A DNA stretch of 64,000 nt, from positions 62,001-126,000 of the forward strand of contig JAJQDE010000024.1 of NCBI GenBank assembly GCA_021202335.1, in the 5' to 3' direction. The DNA is from Lachnospiraceae bacterium. Its GTDB lineage: Bacteria; Bacillota; Clostridia; Lachnospirales; Lachnospiraceae. Each line of letters begins with the position of its first letter. The first letter of the stretch is position 1. Positions 25,873-34,272 of the stretch are shown piece after piece. The notes under the pieces were generated by a model. The model was not told where the DNA came from and searched no databases. It worked only from the letters and a program-made list of their open reading frames with translations. A program made the translations under genes and the position numbers.

Positions 25873-26715
25873 ATGCTTTCTGCGCTTACGGAAACCGCAG
25901 CCGCAGTGTTTGAGGACATTGCTTTATATAACGGCGACAGCTTTTTGGCGCCGCTTTTTCTGATTGCGCTATTGTTTTTGTGGGTGACGGAGCGCGACAG
26001 GCGTTTCCGGGTGGCGCTTGTCTATCTTGTAACGGCGCTCGGCGCGGTTTTCGTATGCCCGATGTATGCGTGGGTCGGCATGAAAATTGACAGCGATATA
26101 TATTACCGTGTGTTCTGGGCGCTGCCTGTGGGAGCGCTGGTCTGTTACAGTGCGGTAAAGCTGATGCTGCGCTTTAAGAGCGCCATAAGCAGAGCGCTTG
26201 TGTTTGCGCTTGCGCTGCTTGTCATTTGTCTTAACGGTGATTTGGTCTATACAAAGACGCTGCATTTTAAGTCGGTAAATCCCTATCACATGCCGCAGCA
26301 GGTCATCGACGTGGCGGAGGCGCTGCGGCTTGAAAACTATAAGCCGATAGCGGCGCTTCCGGCGGAGCTTCTGCCGTTTTTCAGGCAGTACACGGCGGAT
26401 GTGTTCACGCCCTACGGCAGAAATATTCTTGAGCCGTCGTGGAGCTTCACAAATGAGCTTTATGACGCCATGGAGGGGGACAGCGGGTATTATGACGCGG
26501 CAGAGGTCGCGCGCTGCGCACGGGACGAGCACTGCGTGTATGTGGTGCTTTCGTGTGCAAAGCAGATTCGCGGCAGCATGGAGGAGCAGAATTATTTTCT
26601 GCTGGATTTTGTGCAGGGCTACTATATTTATATGGATTACAACTATTATGACGTGCTTAAGGAGCAGGGGCTTTTGGATGCCGATGTGCTGGAAGCGGGG
26701 GAGAACAGAGAGTGA
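25873..26715 (+). CDS. DUF6077-like membrane protein, C-terminal part (possible re-initiation)
   Basis: 280 residues in the same frame as the preceding gene, beyond an in-frame TAG. About 5-6 helices are followed by an extracytoplasmic C-terminal domain of about 120 residues (PYGRNILEPSWSF; CVYVVLSCAKQI). The bases right after the stop read GGAGG (25861-25865), 7 bases before ATG 25873, so ribosomes could restart and make a two-piece protein. Alternatives are a loss-of-function nonsense mutation, or a sequencing error. It overlaps the next gene start (TGATG). Confidence 0.7.
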   Translation: MLSALTETAAAVFEDIALYNGDSFLAPLFLIALLFLWVTERDRRFRVALVYLVTALGAVFVCPMYAWVGMKIDSDIYYRVFWALPVGALVCYSAVKLMLRFKSAISRALVFALALLVICLNGDLVYTKTLHFKSVNPYHMPQQVIDVAEALRLENYKPIAALPAELLPFFRQYTADVFTPYGRNILEPSWSFTNELYDAMEGDSGYYDAAEVARCARDEHCVYVVLSCAKQIRGSMEEQNYFLLDFVQGYYIYMDYNYYDVLKEQGLLDADVLEAGENRE

Positions 26716-27080
26716 TGCAAAAAAAAATCAAAAATATTTTACTGCTGCAGGGCGCGGTGGTGATTTATACGTTTTCGGGAATTATGTCGAAGAATGTGTC
26801 GGCAAACGGGGATAATCCTCTTAAAATGCTGTTTTTTCTCGGAATGGAGTTTGTCTTTCTCGGCGTTTACGCGATTTTGTGGCAGCAGCTTATAAAACGC
26901 TTTGAGCTTTCGGTGGCGTATGCAAACCGCTCGATGGCGGTTTTGTGGTCGATGCTTTGGGCGGTTTGTTTTTTCGGTGACAGGATTACCGTAAAAAACA
27001 TGGCGGGAGTGCTGCTTGTGGCGTTTGGAACACTTATGATAAATACGGATATGGACGAAAAGGAGATAGCGGATGATTGA
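26715..27080 (+). CDS. EmrE-like (SMR/EamA) half-transporter, subunit 1
   Basis: A 121-residue protein with four hydrophobic helices. The last two helices (SVAYANRSMAVLWSMLWAVC; FGDRITVKNMAGVLLVAFG) match the EmrE-like half-transporters that pair as ArnE/ArnF-type flippases for undecaprenyl-phosphate-sugars. ATG 26715 overlaps the preceding stop. It overlaps the next, similar gene by 8 bases, so a heterodimer is likely. Together they would carry the GtrB product (or another polyprenyl-phosphate sugar) to the GT-C-like enzymes outside. Confidence 0.82.
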   Translation: MQKKIKNILLLQGAVVIYTFSGIMSKNVSANGDNPLKMLFFLGMEFVFLGVYAILWQQLIKRFELSVAYANRSMAVLWSMLWAVCFFGDRITVKNMAGVLLVAFGTLMINTDMDEKEIADD

Positions 27081-27411
27081 CAGGTATATTCCGGTGATGC
27101 TGTTGTCGGTGAGCATAGCCTCAGTTTCACAGCTTTTGCTGAAAAAGAGCGCGATGAAGCCCCATTCGTCGCTGATAGGGGAATACGTTAATCCTTATGT
27201 TGCAGGCGGCTATGTGCTTATGGTTCTGTCGGTGCTGCTTACGACATATGCTTATAGCGGTATGGATTACAAAAACGGTCCCGTAATCGAGTCGCTTGGA
27301 AATGTGCTTGTGCTTGTGCTCGGACATTTCTTCTTCCGCGAGCGGATTACGCCCAAAAGACTTTTGGGAATAGGCTGCATCATAGGGGGAATGGCAGTAT
27401 TTTACATGTAA
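27073..27411 (+). CDS. EmrE-like (SMR/EamA) half-transporter, subunit 2
   Basis: A 112-residue, four-helix protein of the same family as the preceding gene. It has SQLLLKKSAMKP after helix 1 and FFRERITPKRLLGIGCIIGG before the last helix. ATG 27073 overlaps the upstream frame and has AGGAG just before it. Paired small subunits in opposite orientation are the known arrangement for polyprenyl-phosphate-sugar flippases. It closes the long membrane-enzyme unit; a new promoter follows. Confidence 0.82.
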   Translation: MIDRYIPVMLLSVSIASVSQLLLKKSAMKPHSSLIGEYVNPYVAGGYVLMVLSVLLTTYAYSGMDYKNGPVIESLGNVLVLVLGHFFFRERITPKRLLGIGCIIGGMAVFYM

Positions 27412-27429
27412 TAAGAGGGGGCCGGGAGG

Positions 27430-27458
27430 TTGCCTAAGGGGGTAATGTCCGGTATAAT
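27430..27458 (+). promoter_or_regulatory. Sigma-A-type promoter
   Basis: TTGCCT (27430-27435), a 17-bp spacer and a perfect TATAAT (27453-27458), upstream of the large GH25 gene at 27544. The leader would be about 80 bases and contains GGAGG (27517-27521), which is unusually far (22 bases) from ATG 27544. Confidence 0.7.
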
Positions 27459-27543
27459 TATTGCGTAATGATTAAATATGTTACAGAAATGTTAAAGGAA
27501 AAATCAGCAGAGAGAAGGAGGAAGTCGGAAAGACAACAAAAGC

Positions 27544-30500
27544 ATGAAGAGGAAAAAAACATTTGGACTGTACGGCACGAATAAGAGAAAAACAGCCGGC
27601 AAAAGGGAAAGACGGCAGGCTGAACAATATACGGACGATATGTATGAGGACGATACGTATGATGAGTCGGGTCAGGAGTACGCGGAAGAGGAGTACACTG
27701 ATGAAGAAGAGTATACTGAGGAAGAGTACGCAGAAGAAGAGTACACTGAGGAAGAGTACGCAGAAGAAGAGTACGATGCGGAAGAATACGACGATGATGA
27801 GTACATAGTCGAGTACCAAAGCGGGGAAGAAGCCGGTCAGGAGTATGCAGAAGAAGAGTATGAATCGGAAGAGTACGCAGAGGAAGAGTACGCAGATGAA
27901 GAAGAGTATACTGAGGAAGAGTACGCTGATGAAGAAGAGTACGATGAGGACAGCTTCGACACTGCCTACCATGCTGAAAACAGGGAGGCTGACAGCGATG
28001 CTTTTGCCGGCGGCTGCGAGGACGATGATTATGAGGACGATGAGGTCGTTTTTGGCACTGATTTTGCCGGCAGGGCGAAGGAGCTGCTTTGCCGCATAAA
28101 GGAGCGCGCGGCGGACATGACCGCCTTTGACGCCGTTATTGCGGCGACGGGCGTGGTGCTGGTCGTGGCGGTAATCGTCATTTTGAGCATGTTTATAGGA
28201 AACAGGCGCGTAAGCGGTCAGATAGAGGCAATAGCGCCTATCGGGACGGAGCTTGCGGGGATAGGAATAGCGGGCGGCGACGGTCTTACCGCACTGACGG
28301 ACGCGGCTCTGCTTGGCAGCCTTGCCGGCGAGGCGGAGAGCGAAACTCAGACCTCGGTCGAGGGCGGCAAGGTCAGCGTAAGCTTTGTGTCGGTGGAAAA
28401 GGATTTAAAGATACGCTTTACCAACGCGGAAAGCGGCGAGCTTATTACCGGCACGGAATTTGAGGTAACGCTTGAAAATACCTCGACCGGAAACGAGCTG
28501 GTTCTGACAGACGACGATACGGACGGGATTATTTATGCCGACAATATGAAGGCGGGCGTGTATGACGCGGTGATAACGTCGACTGAGCAATACACCTTTC
28601 CGACGACGGCTCAGCAGGTCACGGTAAAGGATAAGGTTGAGTATGTGGTGATCAATGTTGAGGATGAGGTTGTGAGCGAGAAGCAGATTGACGTTTCGGC
28701 AGAGGATACGCAGCAGAATAACGCGGCAGCCGAGGAGGTTGCCCTTACCGATACAGTGGAGTGGGTGGAGTCGACCAAGACTGCCGTCAGCGGCACGGAG
28801 AGCTACCTGCTTGTGGATAAAAGCACAATCCCTGACCCCTCTGCCACTTCAAGGGCGGCGGCGAGGATGCTCTTTGACACAATCAATGTGACGCTTGATA
28901 AGTCAAGCCTTTCCCTGAAGGTGGGGGCGACGGCAAGCCTTACGGGCACATCATTTAGCAACAGCACGGACGGAAACGTGGAATATCAGTATACTGCGGA
29001 GTGGAAGTCCTCGGACGATTCCGTTGCAACAGTCAGCGGCGGCACCGTGACCGCAAAGGCGGCAGGCACTGCGACTGTGACGTATACGGTTACGCGGACG
29101 ACAATCACTACCACTTATGAGCCGGAGGAGGCGCCAGTAGAGGTTGTGGAGATAGACCTTGACACGTACAGCAGTCTGTCGTCAACAGAGAAAGCAAAAT
29201 GTACGCCGATTACGGACGATGCGGATCAGATTATCGCATATGAATACACAAAAACAATCGAGCCGGAGAAAAAGACGAGCAAAACGACTGATACTGCAAG
29301 CGCGTCATGCGCGGTTACGGTTGAGGCGGCAAAGCTTTCCTCGGCAAGCCTTACGCTGACTGCAAGCGCGGCAAGCTGTCAGGTTGGCTCGACAATCACG
29401 GTCGCGCCGTCAAAGCTGGTCTACACAAAGGACGACAACAGCACGGAAACGATTACGGACAGCTTTCCCACGGTTACATGGTCAAGCAGCGCAAAGTCGG
29501 TGGCGACCGTAAGCTCCGATGGTATAGTGACGGGCGTTAAGGCGGGAACCGCCGTGATTACGGGACAGATAAAGGGCATCAAGGGGGCCGACGGCAAGGA
29601 GCTTGACATCAGCGCGCAGGTCAGCATTACCGTCACTGCGGCAAGCAGCGTGACAGTAGCCCTTGACCGGACGCAGAATGTCTATCTTTCCGTGGGCGGA
29701 ACCACGACGCTTACCGCCACGGTAAGCAATTATGCAAGCGATTCGGGAGTTACATGGTCAAGCAGCGATACATCGGTGGCGACCGTAAGCTCATCGGGCG
29801 TTGTGACAGGTCAGGCGGCGGGAAGCGCTACGATTACCGCTTCGTCAAACGAAACGGACTCCGACGGCAATGCGGCAACTGCCTCATGCGTGGTGACGGT
29901 AAATTCAAGCGCGACGAGCGATACCACCACGAAGCTTAAGGACAGCAACGGAAATCAGGTTTACGTCAAGGACAGCGACGGGAATTATGTTGAGGCTGTT
30001 TATGCCGATTATTACACGGAATCGGAATTTTATATTAAATCTGCGGCACAATATAAATATACGGGCTGGCAGACCATAGACGGAAAGACGTATTACTACG
30101 ATAAAAACGGAATCGCAGTGACCGGCACGCAGGTAATTCAGGGCGTGACCTACAACTTCGGCTCGGACGGGGCGATTGCGACGACGGTAAACGGCTCTAC
30201 CTTCGGCATCGATGTGTCAAGGCATAACGGCACAATTAACTGGACGGCGGTAAAAGCTTCGGGCGTTGATTATGTGATTATCCGCTGCGGATACAGAGGC
30301 TCCTCAACGGGCGCGCTCATTCAGGACCAGAATTTCACTACGAATATCAAGGGCGCGACGGCGGCAGGGCTTAAGGTCGGCATTTACGTGTTCTCGCAGG
30401 CGATTAACGAGGTTGAAGCGGTCAAGGAGGCGTCGCTTGCAGTGTCATGTGCGCAGGGCTACAATCTGACCTATCCGATTTTCATTGACACGGAGTCGAG

Positions 30501-30789
30501 CGGCGGAAGGGCTGACAGCATAGACAAGGCTACGCGCACGGCAGTGGTGAACGCGTTCTGTCAGACCGTTCAGAGCGCAGGCTACACGGCGGGAATTTAC
30601 GCGTCAAAGACATGGTTTGAGGATAAGCTCAACATGAGCTCTGTCGGCAACTACCGCATATGGCTTGCACAGTACGCGGCAGCGCCCACCTACAAGGGCA
30701 AATACGACATGTGGCAGTATTCAAGCAAGGGTACGATCAGCGGAATCAGCGGAAATGTTGATTTGAACCTCAGTTACATGGGATATTAA
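27544..30789 (+). CDS. Membrane-anchored GH25 lysozyme with BIG2 domains and acidic EEY repeats
   Basis: A 1081-residue wall hydrolase. A basic start is followed by a cytoplasmic acidic region dominated by EEYxEEEY repeats (about 45-135), one membrane helix (about 196-218), a SpaA-like beta domain (about 280-375), and two or three BIG2 Ig-like domains (about 450-810, each ending near SVATVS..G.VTG..AG.A.IT). A YKYTGWQTIDGKTYYYD wall-binding-type repeat and a C-terminal GH25 muramidase (885-1081) complete it. The catalytic acids are visible as GIDVS (D890) and FIDTE (D982, E984). A protein of this shape would cut peptidoglycan from the membrane outward. A shorter paralogue lies at 32952. Confidence 0.92.
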   Translation: MKRKKTFGLYGTNKRKTAGKRERRQAEQYTDDMYEDDTYDESGQEYAEEEYTDEEEYTEEEYAEEEYTEEEYAEEEYDAEEYDDDEYIVEYQSGEEAGQEYAEEEYESEEYAEEEYADEEEYTEEEYADEEEYDEDSFDTAYHAENREADSDAFAGGCEDDDYEDDEVVFGTDFAGRAKELLCRIKERAADMTAFDAVIAATGVVLVVAVIVILSMFIGNRRVSGQIEAIAPIGTELAGIGIAGGDGLTALTDAALLGSLAGEAESETQTSVEGGKVSVSFVSVEKDLKIRFTNAESGELITGTEFEVTLENTSTGNELVLTDDDTDGIIYADNMKAGVYDAVITSTEQYTFPTTAQQVTVKDKVEYVVINVEDEVVSEKQIDVSAEDTQQNNAAAEEVALTDTVEWVESTKTAVSGTESYLLVDKSTIPDPSATSRAAARMLFDTINVTLDKSSLSLKVGATASLTGTSFSNSTDGNVEYQYTAEWKSSDDSVATVSGGTVTAKAAGTATVTYTVTRTTITTTYEPEEAPVEVVEIDLDTYSSLSSTEKAKCTPITDDADQIIAYEYTKTIEPEKKTSKTTDTASASCAVTVEAAKLSSASLTLTASAASCQVGSTITVAPSKLVYTKDDNSTETITDSFPTVTWSSSAKSVATVSSDGIVTGVKAGTAVITGQIKGIKGADGKELDISAQVSITVTAASSVTVALDRTQNVYLSVGGTTTLTATVSNYASDSGVTWSSSDTSVATVSSSGVVTGQAAGSATITASSNETDSDGNAATASCVVTVNSSATSDTTTKLKDSNGNQVYVKDSDGNYVEAVYADYYTESEFYIKSAAQYKYTGWQTIDGKTYYYDKNGIAVTGTQVIQGVTYNFGSDGAIATTVNGSTFGIDVSRHNGTINWTAVKASGVDYVIIRCGYRGSSTGALIQDQNFTTNIKGATAAGLKVGIYVFSQAINEVEAVKEASLAVSCAQGYNLTYPIFIDTESSGGRADSIDKATRTAVVNAFCQTVQSAGYTAGIYASKTWFEDKLNMSSVGNYRIWLAQYAAAPTYKGKYDMWQYSSKGTISGISGNVDLNLSYMGY
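27670..27945 (+). repeat. Tandem degenerate repeat encoding EEY units
   Basis: Repeated gaagagtacrcngaagaag-like units of 12-15 bases inside the GH25 gene, encoding (D/E)EEY(T/A/D)EEEY. The repeats could expand or shrink by slippage or recombination. Confidence 0.8.
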
Positions 30790-30807
30790 CAGTTTCGGTA
30801 TAAAGGC

Positions 30808-30836
30808 TTGCAATCTTTGCGCATTTACGATAAAAT
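30808..30836 (+). promoter_or_regulatory. Sigma-A-type promoter for rmlB
   Basis: TTGCAA (30808-30813), 17-bp spacer, TAAAAT (30831-30836). The leader of about 90 bases before ATG 30934 holds the triple 17-bp repeat described next. Confidence 0.6.
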
Positions 30837-30851
30837 TAGTCAGGAACTCTG

Positions 30852-30902
30852 TGCAGGCACTGCCCTGCTGCAGGCGTTGCCCTGTTGCAGGCGTGGCCCT
30901 GC
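30852..30902 (+). repeat. Three tandem 17-bp repeats in the rmlB leader
   Basis: Units 30852-30868, 30869-30885 and 30886-30902 all follow tgcaggc-NNN-ccctg-Y (two to three differences). Each unit is partly self-complementary, and the flanks CTCTG (30848-30852) and CAGAG (30904-30908) can close the array into one larger stem. Confidence 0.85.
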
Positions 30903-30933
30903 GCAGAGATTAAAATTCGGAGGTATATATTTA

Positions 30934-32016
30934 ATGAGAACTTATTTGGTGACAGGCGGAGCAGGCTTTATCGGCTCAAACTACATTCACTACATGCTTC
31001 GGAAATATGACAATGAAATCAGAATTATCAATGCAGATGCGCTGACCTATGCAGGCAATCTGGAGAACCTGAAGGATATCGAATCAAGAGATAACTACAC
31101 CTTTGTTAAGGCTGATATTACGGATAGAGCCGCGATTGAGAAGATTTTTGCGGAAAACGATATTGACAGAGTAGTTCATTTTGCCGCAGAGAGCCATGTT
31201 GACAGAAGTATCAGAAATCCCGAGGTGTTTGTCAGGACAAACGTGCTGGGAACGGCAGTGATGTTAAACTGCGCAAAGGCTGCGTGGGAGAATGAGGACG
31301 GCACCTTTAAGGAAGGGAAGAAATTCCTGCATGTGTCGACGGACGAGGTTTACGGCTCGCTGGAAAACGACGGAGAGTATTTTTATGAAACAACGCCCTA
31401 TGCGCCTCACAGCCCGTATTCGGCAAGCAAAGCGTCGTCGGACATGCTGGTGAAGGCATACATGGACACTTATCATTTCCCTGCAAACATTACAAACTGC
31501 TCCAATAATTACGGACCGTATCAGTTCCCGGAGAAGCTCATTCCGCTGATTATCAATAACGCGCTTCAGGGAAAGAAGCTTCCCGTGTACGGCGATGGCA
31601 AAAATGTCCGCGACTGGCTCTATGTTGAGGATCATGCAAAGGCAATCGACATGGTGCAGGAGCAGGGCAGGCTTTTTGAAACCTACAATATAGGAGGGCA
31701 CAACGAAAAGCAGAATATCGAGATTATAAATATCATCATTGAAACGCTTCAGGAGCAGCTTTCGGAGGATGACCCGAGAAAGGCGCTTGTGTCGAAGGAG
31801 CTGATAACGTATGTTGAGGACCGGAAGGGGCATGACAGGCGATATGCGATTGCGCCGGATAAGATTAAGGCGGAAATAGGCTGGGAGCCTGAAACCATGT
31901 TTAAGGATGGCATCAGGCAGACAATCAAATGGTATTTTGAGCATGAGGATTGGATGAAGAATGTCACAAGCGGCGACTATCAGAAGTATTACGAGGAAAT
32001 GTATCAAAATAAATAA
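30934..32016 (+). CDS. rmlB: dTDP-glucose 4,6-dehydratase
   Basis: A 360-residue extended SDR that converts dTDP-glucose to dTDP-4-keto-6-deoxyglucose, step two of dTDP-L-rhamnose synthesis. It has the NAD-binding VTGGAGFIGSNY (6-17), HFAAESHVDRSI, VSTDEVYG and the catalytic YSASK, with normal family length. ATG 30934 is chosen behind CGGAGG (30918-30923); the longer in-frame opening at 30808 overlaps the promoter and repeats. It is followed after a hairpin by rmlA. Confidence 0.96.
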   Translation: MRTYLVTGGAGFIGSNYIHYMLRKYDNEIRIINADALTYAGNLENLKDIESRDNYTFVKADITDRAAIEKIFAENDIDRVVHFAAESHVDRSIRNPEVFVRTNVLGTAVMLNCAKAAWENEDGTFKEGKKFLHVSTDEVYGSLENDGEYFYETTPYAPHSPYSASKASSDMLVKAYMDTYHFPANITNCSNNYGPYQFPEKLIPLIINNALQGKKLPVYGDGKNVRDWLYVEDHAKAIDMVQEQGRLFETYNIGGHNEKQNIEIINIIIETLQEQLSEDDPRKALVSKELITYVEDRKGHDRRYAIAPDKIKAEIGWEPETMFKDGIRQTIKWYFEHEDWMKNVTSGDYQKYYEEMYQNK

Positions 32017-32027
32017 TGTCAAAAGCA

Positions 32028-32059
32028 GGGAACGCCATCGCGCAAGCGCGGGCGTTCCC
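32028..32059 (+). other. Long hairpin between rmlB and rmlA
   Basis: GGGAACGCC (32028-32036) pairs with GGCGTTCCC (32051-32059), with an inner CGCGC/GCGCG stem. No T run follows, so it is more likely an RNA stability or processing element than a terminator. Confidence 0.65.
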
Positions 32060-32092
32060 GGTTTGGCGTAAAACGAAAATGGAGGACACGGC

Positions 32093-32962
32093 ATGAAAGG
32101 AATTATTTTGGCAGGCGGCTCGGGCACAAGACTTTATCCGCTCACAAAGGCAATCTCAAAGCAGATTATGCCGGTATATGATAAACCGATGATTTATTAT
32201 CCGCTCTCGACGCTCATGCTTGCGGGAATCAGGGATATTCTGATTATTTCCACACCGAGGGATTTACCCGTGTTTAAGGAGATTTTCGGAACGGGTGAGC
32301 AGCTTGGGCTGAATATGCAGTACGCGGTGCAGGAAAGTCCGAGAGGGCTTGCGGACGCCTTTATCATCGGTGCGGATTTTATCGGCAGCGACTGCGTGGC
32401 GCTGGTGCTCGGCGATAATATCTTTTACGGACAAAGCTTTTCAAAGCTGCTGCAGAAAGTGGCTGCAAGGGAAAGCGGGGCGACGATTTTCGGCTACTAC
32501 GTAAGAGATCCGAAGGAATACGGCGTGGTGGAGTTTGATGAAAGCGGCAAGGCAATCTCGATTGAGGAAAAGCCCGCCAACCCGAAGAGCAATTATGCGG
32601 TTCCGGGGCTTTATTTCTACGACAATGACGTGGTGGAAATTGCAAGGAATGTCAAGCCCTCGGCAAGAGGCGAGATAGAGATAACCAGCATCAATAACGA
32701 ATACTTAAGGCGCGGCACGCTTTCGGTGGAAACCATGGGGCGCGGCTTTGCATGGCTTGACACGGGCAATCACGATTCGCTGCTTGACGCGTCCGATTTC
32801 GTGTGCGCTTTCCAGAAAAGGCAGGGCTTATACATTTCATGCATAGAGGAGATTGCCTATAAGAGAGGCTTTATCACAAAGGAGCAGCTTTTGGAGCTTG
32901 CCGGACCTCTTATGAAAACGGAATACGGAAAATATCTGGTAGAGGTTGCCAATGGACTCTAG
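32093..32962 (+). CDS. rmlA: Glucose-1-phosphate thymidylyltransferase
   Basis: A 289-residue enzyme that makes dTDP-glucose from glucose-1-phosphate and dTTP, step one of dTDP-rhamnose synthesis. It has the signature [16 protein letters not shown] (2-17), [26 protein letters not shown] and EEKP, with full family length. ATGGAGGACACGGC precedes the start. Glucose-1-phosphate would come from the phosphoglucomutase at 47219. Its last 11 bases overlap the following GH25 gene. Confidence 0.97.
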   Translation: MKGIILAGGSGTRLYPLTKAISKQIMPVYDKPMIYYPLSTLMLAGIRDILIISTPRDLPVFKEIFGTGEQLGLNMQYAVQESPRGLADAFIIGADFIGSDCVALVLGDNIFYGQSFSKLLQKVAARESGATIFGYYVRDPKEYGVVEFDESGKAISIEEKPANPKSNYAVPGLYFYDNDVVEIARNVKPSARGEIEITSINNEYLRRGTLSVETMGRGFAWLDTGNHDSLLDASDFVCAFQKRQGLYISCIEEIAYKRGFITKEQLLELAGPLMKTEYGKYLVEVANGL

Positions 32963-34271
32963 GGCGAAGAAAACGGCTCTGCTTATCGTGATCTGCTCCG
33001 CAATCGTCATTATGGCGGCGGTTGCGGCGGTAAATATTAACGAGCTGCCTGACAGAAGCGCAAAAAACAGCGATGCTCAGCAGACAGCTTCCGTCAGTCA
33101 GGTGATTGAGGAGGACGGAAGAGTGAGCGGAGCCGATCTGTCTGCGTTTCTGCGCGACAGTGACTTTTTTGACAGCGATGCCGAAACTGACGGGCAGACG
33201 GAGGAAACACAGACTGACGCGGAGGAAAGCTCCGGTACGCAGCGGAAGGGTACGCTGCTTACACTGCTTGCAAGCTCCGTTGAGCGTGATATCCGTGTGA
33301 AGATTACGGATGCGGACGGCGAGCCGGTGGCAGGAGAGGAGTTCATGGTAGTGGTGGAGGACACCGGAGCGTATGTCGACGAGGACAGGGACGGTATTAT
33401 TCTGATTTCCGACGTCAAGCCGGGAGAGTACAAGGTTTCCCTGAGCGAAGCGGACGGCTACGAGGTGCCGGCAGATCCCGTGAATGTGCGCGTAAAGTCA
33501 ATCGTGTCCTATACGGTGATTGATGATATCGAATTTTTCGTACATTCGGAGGACGAGGTCGATACGGCGGCGGACGACACCGAAACAGGGCTTCTTGACA
33601 TTACGGACGAGGACGATACGCAGTACACGTCGCTGCTTGACCTTGAGGGAGAGCGTGAAAACGCCGTTTCGCTTGGCATAGACGTGTCGAAGTGGAATAA
33701 TGAAATAGATTGGGAGCTTGTGAAGGCGGAGGGCGTTGACTTTGCCATTATACGCTGCGGTTACAGAGGCTCGTCAACCGGATGGCTCATTGAGGACCCG
33801 TATTTTTATAAAAACCTTGAGGGCGCAAAAAAGGCGGGCATCAGGGTCGGAGTGTACTTTTTTTCGCAGGCGGTCGACCTGGTCGAGGCAGTGGAGGAGG
33901 CGAGTATGGTGGTAACGCTTTTGGGAGATACCGAGCTTGACTATCCTGTGTTTATAGACACGGAGAGCGCCGGCGGGAACGGCAGGGCGGACAATCTGGA
34001 CATAAACACGCGCACGGCGGTGATTAATGCTTTTTGCAGGACGATTGAAAATGCGGGGTATACGGCGGGCGTGTACGCGAGCAGGAATTGGTACTTGGGA
34101 AATATTAACATGGACGAGCTGGGAAGCTGGAAAATATGGCTTGCCGAATACCGTCAAACGCCGGAGTACGAGGGACGCTATGATTTGTGGCAGTATACCT
34201 CAAGCGGAGCGATTGCGGGTATTGAGGGGCGCGTGGATTTGAATGTGAGTTATATTGGAATGGAGGATTAA
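32952..34271 (+). CDS. Membrane-anchored GH25 lysozyme with SpaA-like domain
   Basis: A 439-residue wall hydrolase: short cytoplasmic tail, one membrane helix (about 8-30), acidic linker, SpaA-like beta domain (about 110-205), another acidic linker, and a C-terminal GH25 domain (about 240-439) with GIDVSKWN and VFIDTE carrying the catalytic acids. The catalytic domain closely resembles that of the protein at 27544 (shared [12 protein letters not shown]). It lies between rmlA and rmlC, overlapping the first by 11 bases and ending 1 bp before the second, so wall cleavage and rhamnose synthesis are co-transcribed. AGAGG (32941-32945) supports ATG 32952. Confidence 0.92.
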   Translation: MDSRAKKTALLIVICSAIVIMAAVAAVNINELPDRSAKNSDAQQTASVSQVIEEDGRVSGADLSAFLRDSDFFDSDAETDGQTEETQTDAEESSGTQRKGTLLTLLASSVERDIRVKITDADGEPVAGEEFMVVVEDTGAYVDEDRDGIILISDVKPGEYKVSLSEADGYEVPADPVNVRVKSIVSYTVIDDIEFFVHSEDEVDTAADDTETGLLDITDEDDTQYTSLLDLEGERENAVSLGIDVSKWNNEIDWELVKAEGVDFAIIRCGYRGSSTGWLIEDPYFYKNLEGAKKAGIRVGVYFFSQAVDLVEAVEEASMVVTLLGDTELDYPVFIDTESAGGNGRADNLDINTRTAVINAFCRTIENAGYTAGVYASRNWYLGNINMDELGSWKIWLAEYRQTPEYEGRYDLWQYTSSGAIAGIEGRVDLNVSYIGMED

Positions 34272-34272
34272 C

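Noticed and set aside
27481-27972. 163-codon minus-strand hydrophobic frame rich in Phe, Leu and Val
   Set aside because: It is the mirror of the EEY repeats in the GH25 gene; its apparent membrane protein look comes from reading GAAGAGTAC repeats backwards.
30852-30902. CRISPR-like array
   Set aside because: The three 17-bp units are directly joined without spacers and no cas gene is present.
30808-30933. Longer N-terminus for RmlB
   Set aside because: The extra 42 residues derive from the promoter and tandem repeats; a clear ribosome site precedes ATG 30934.
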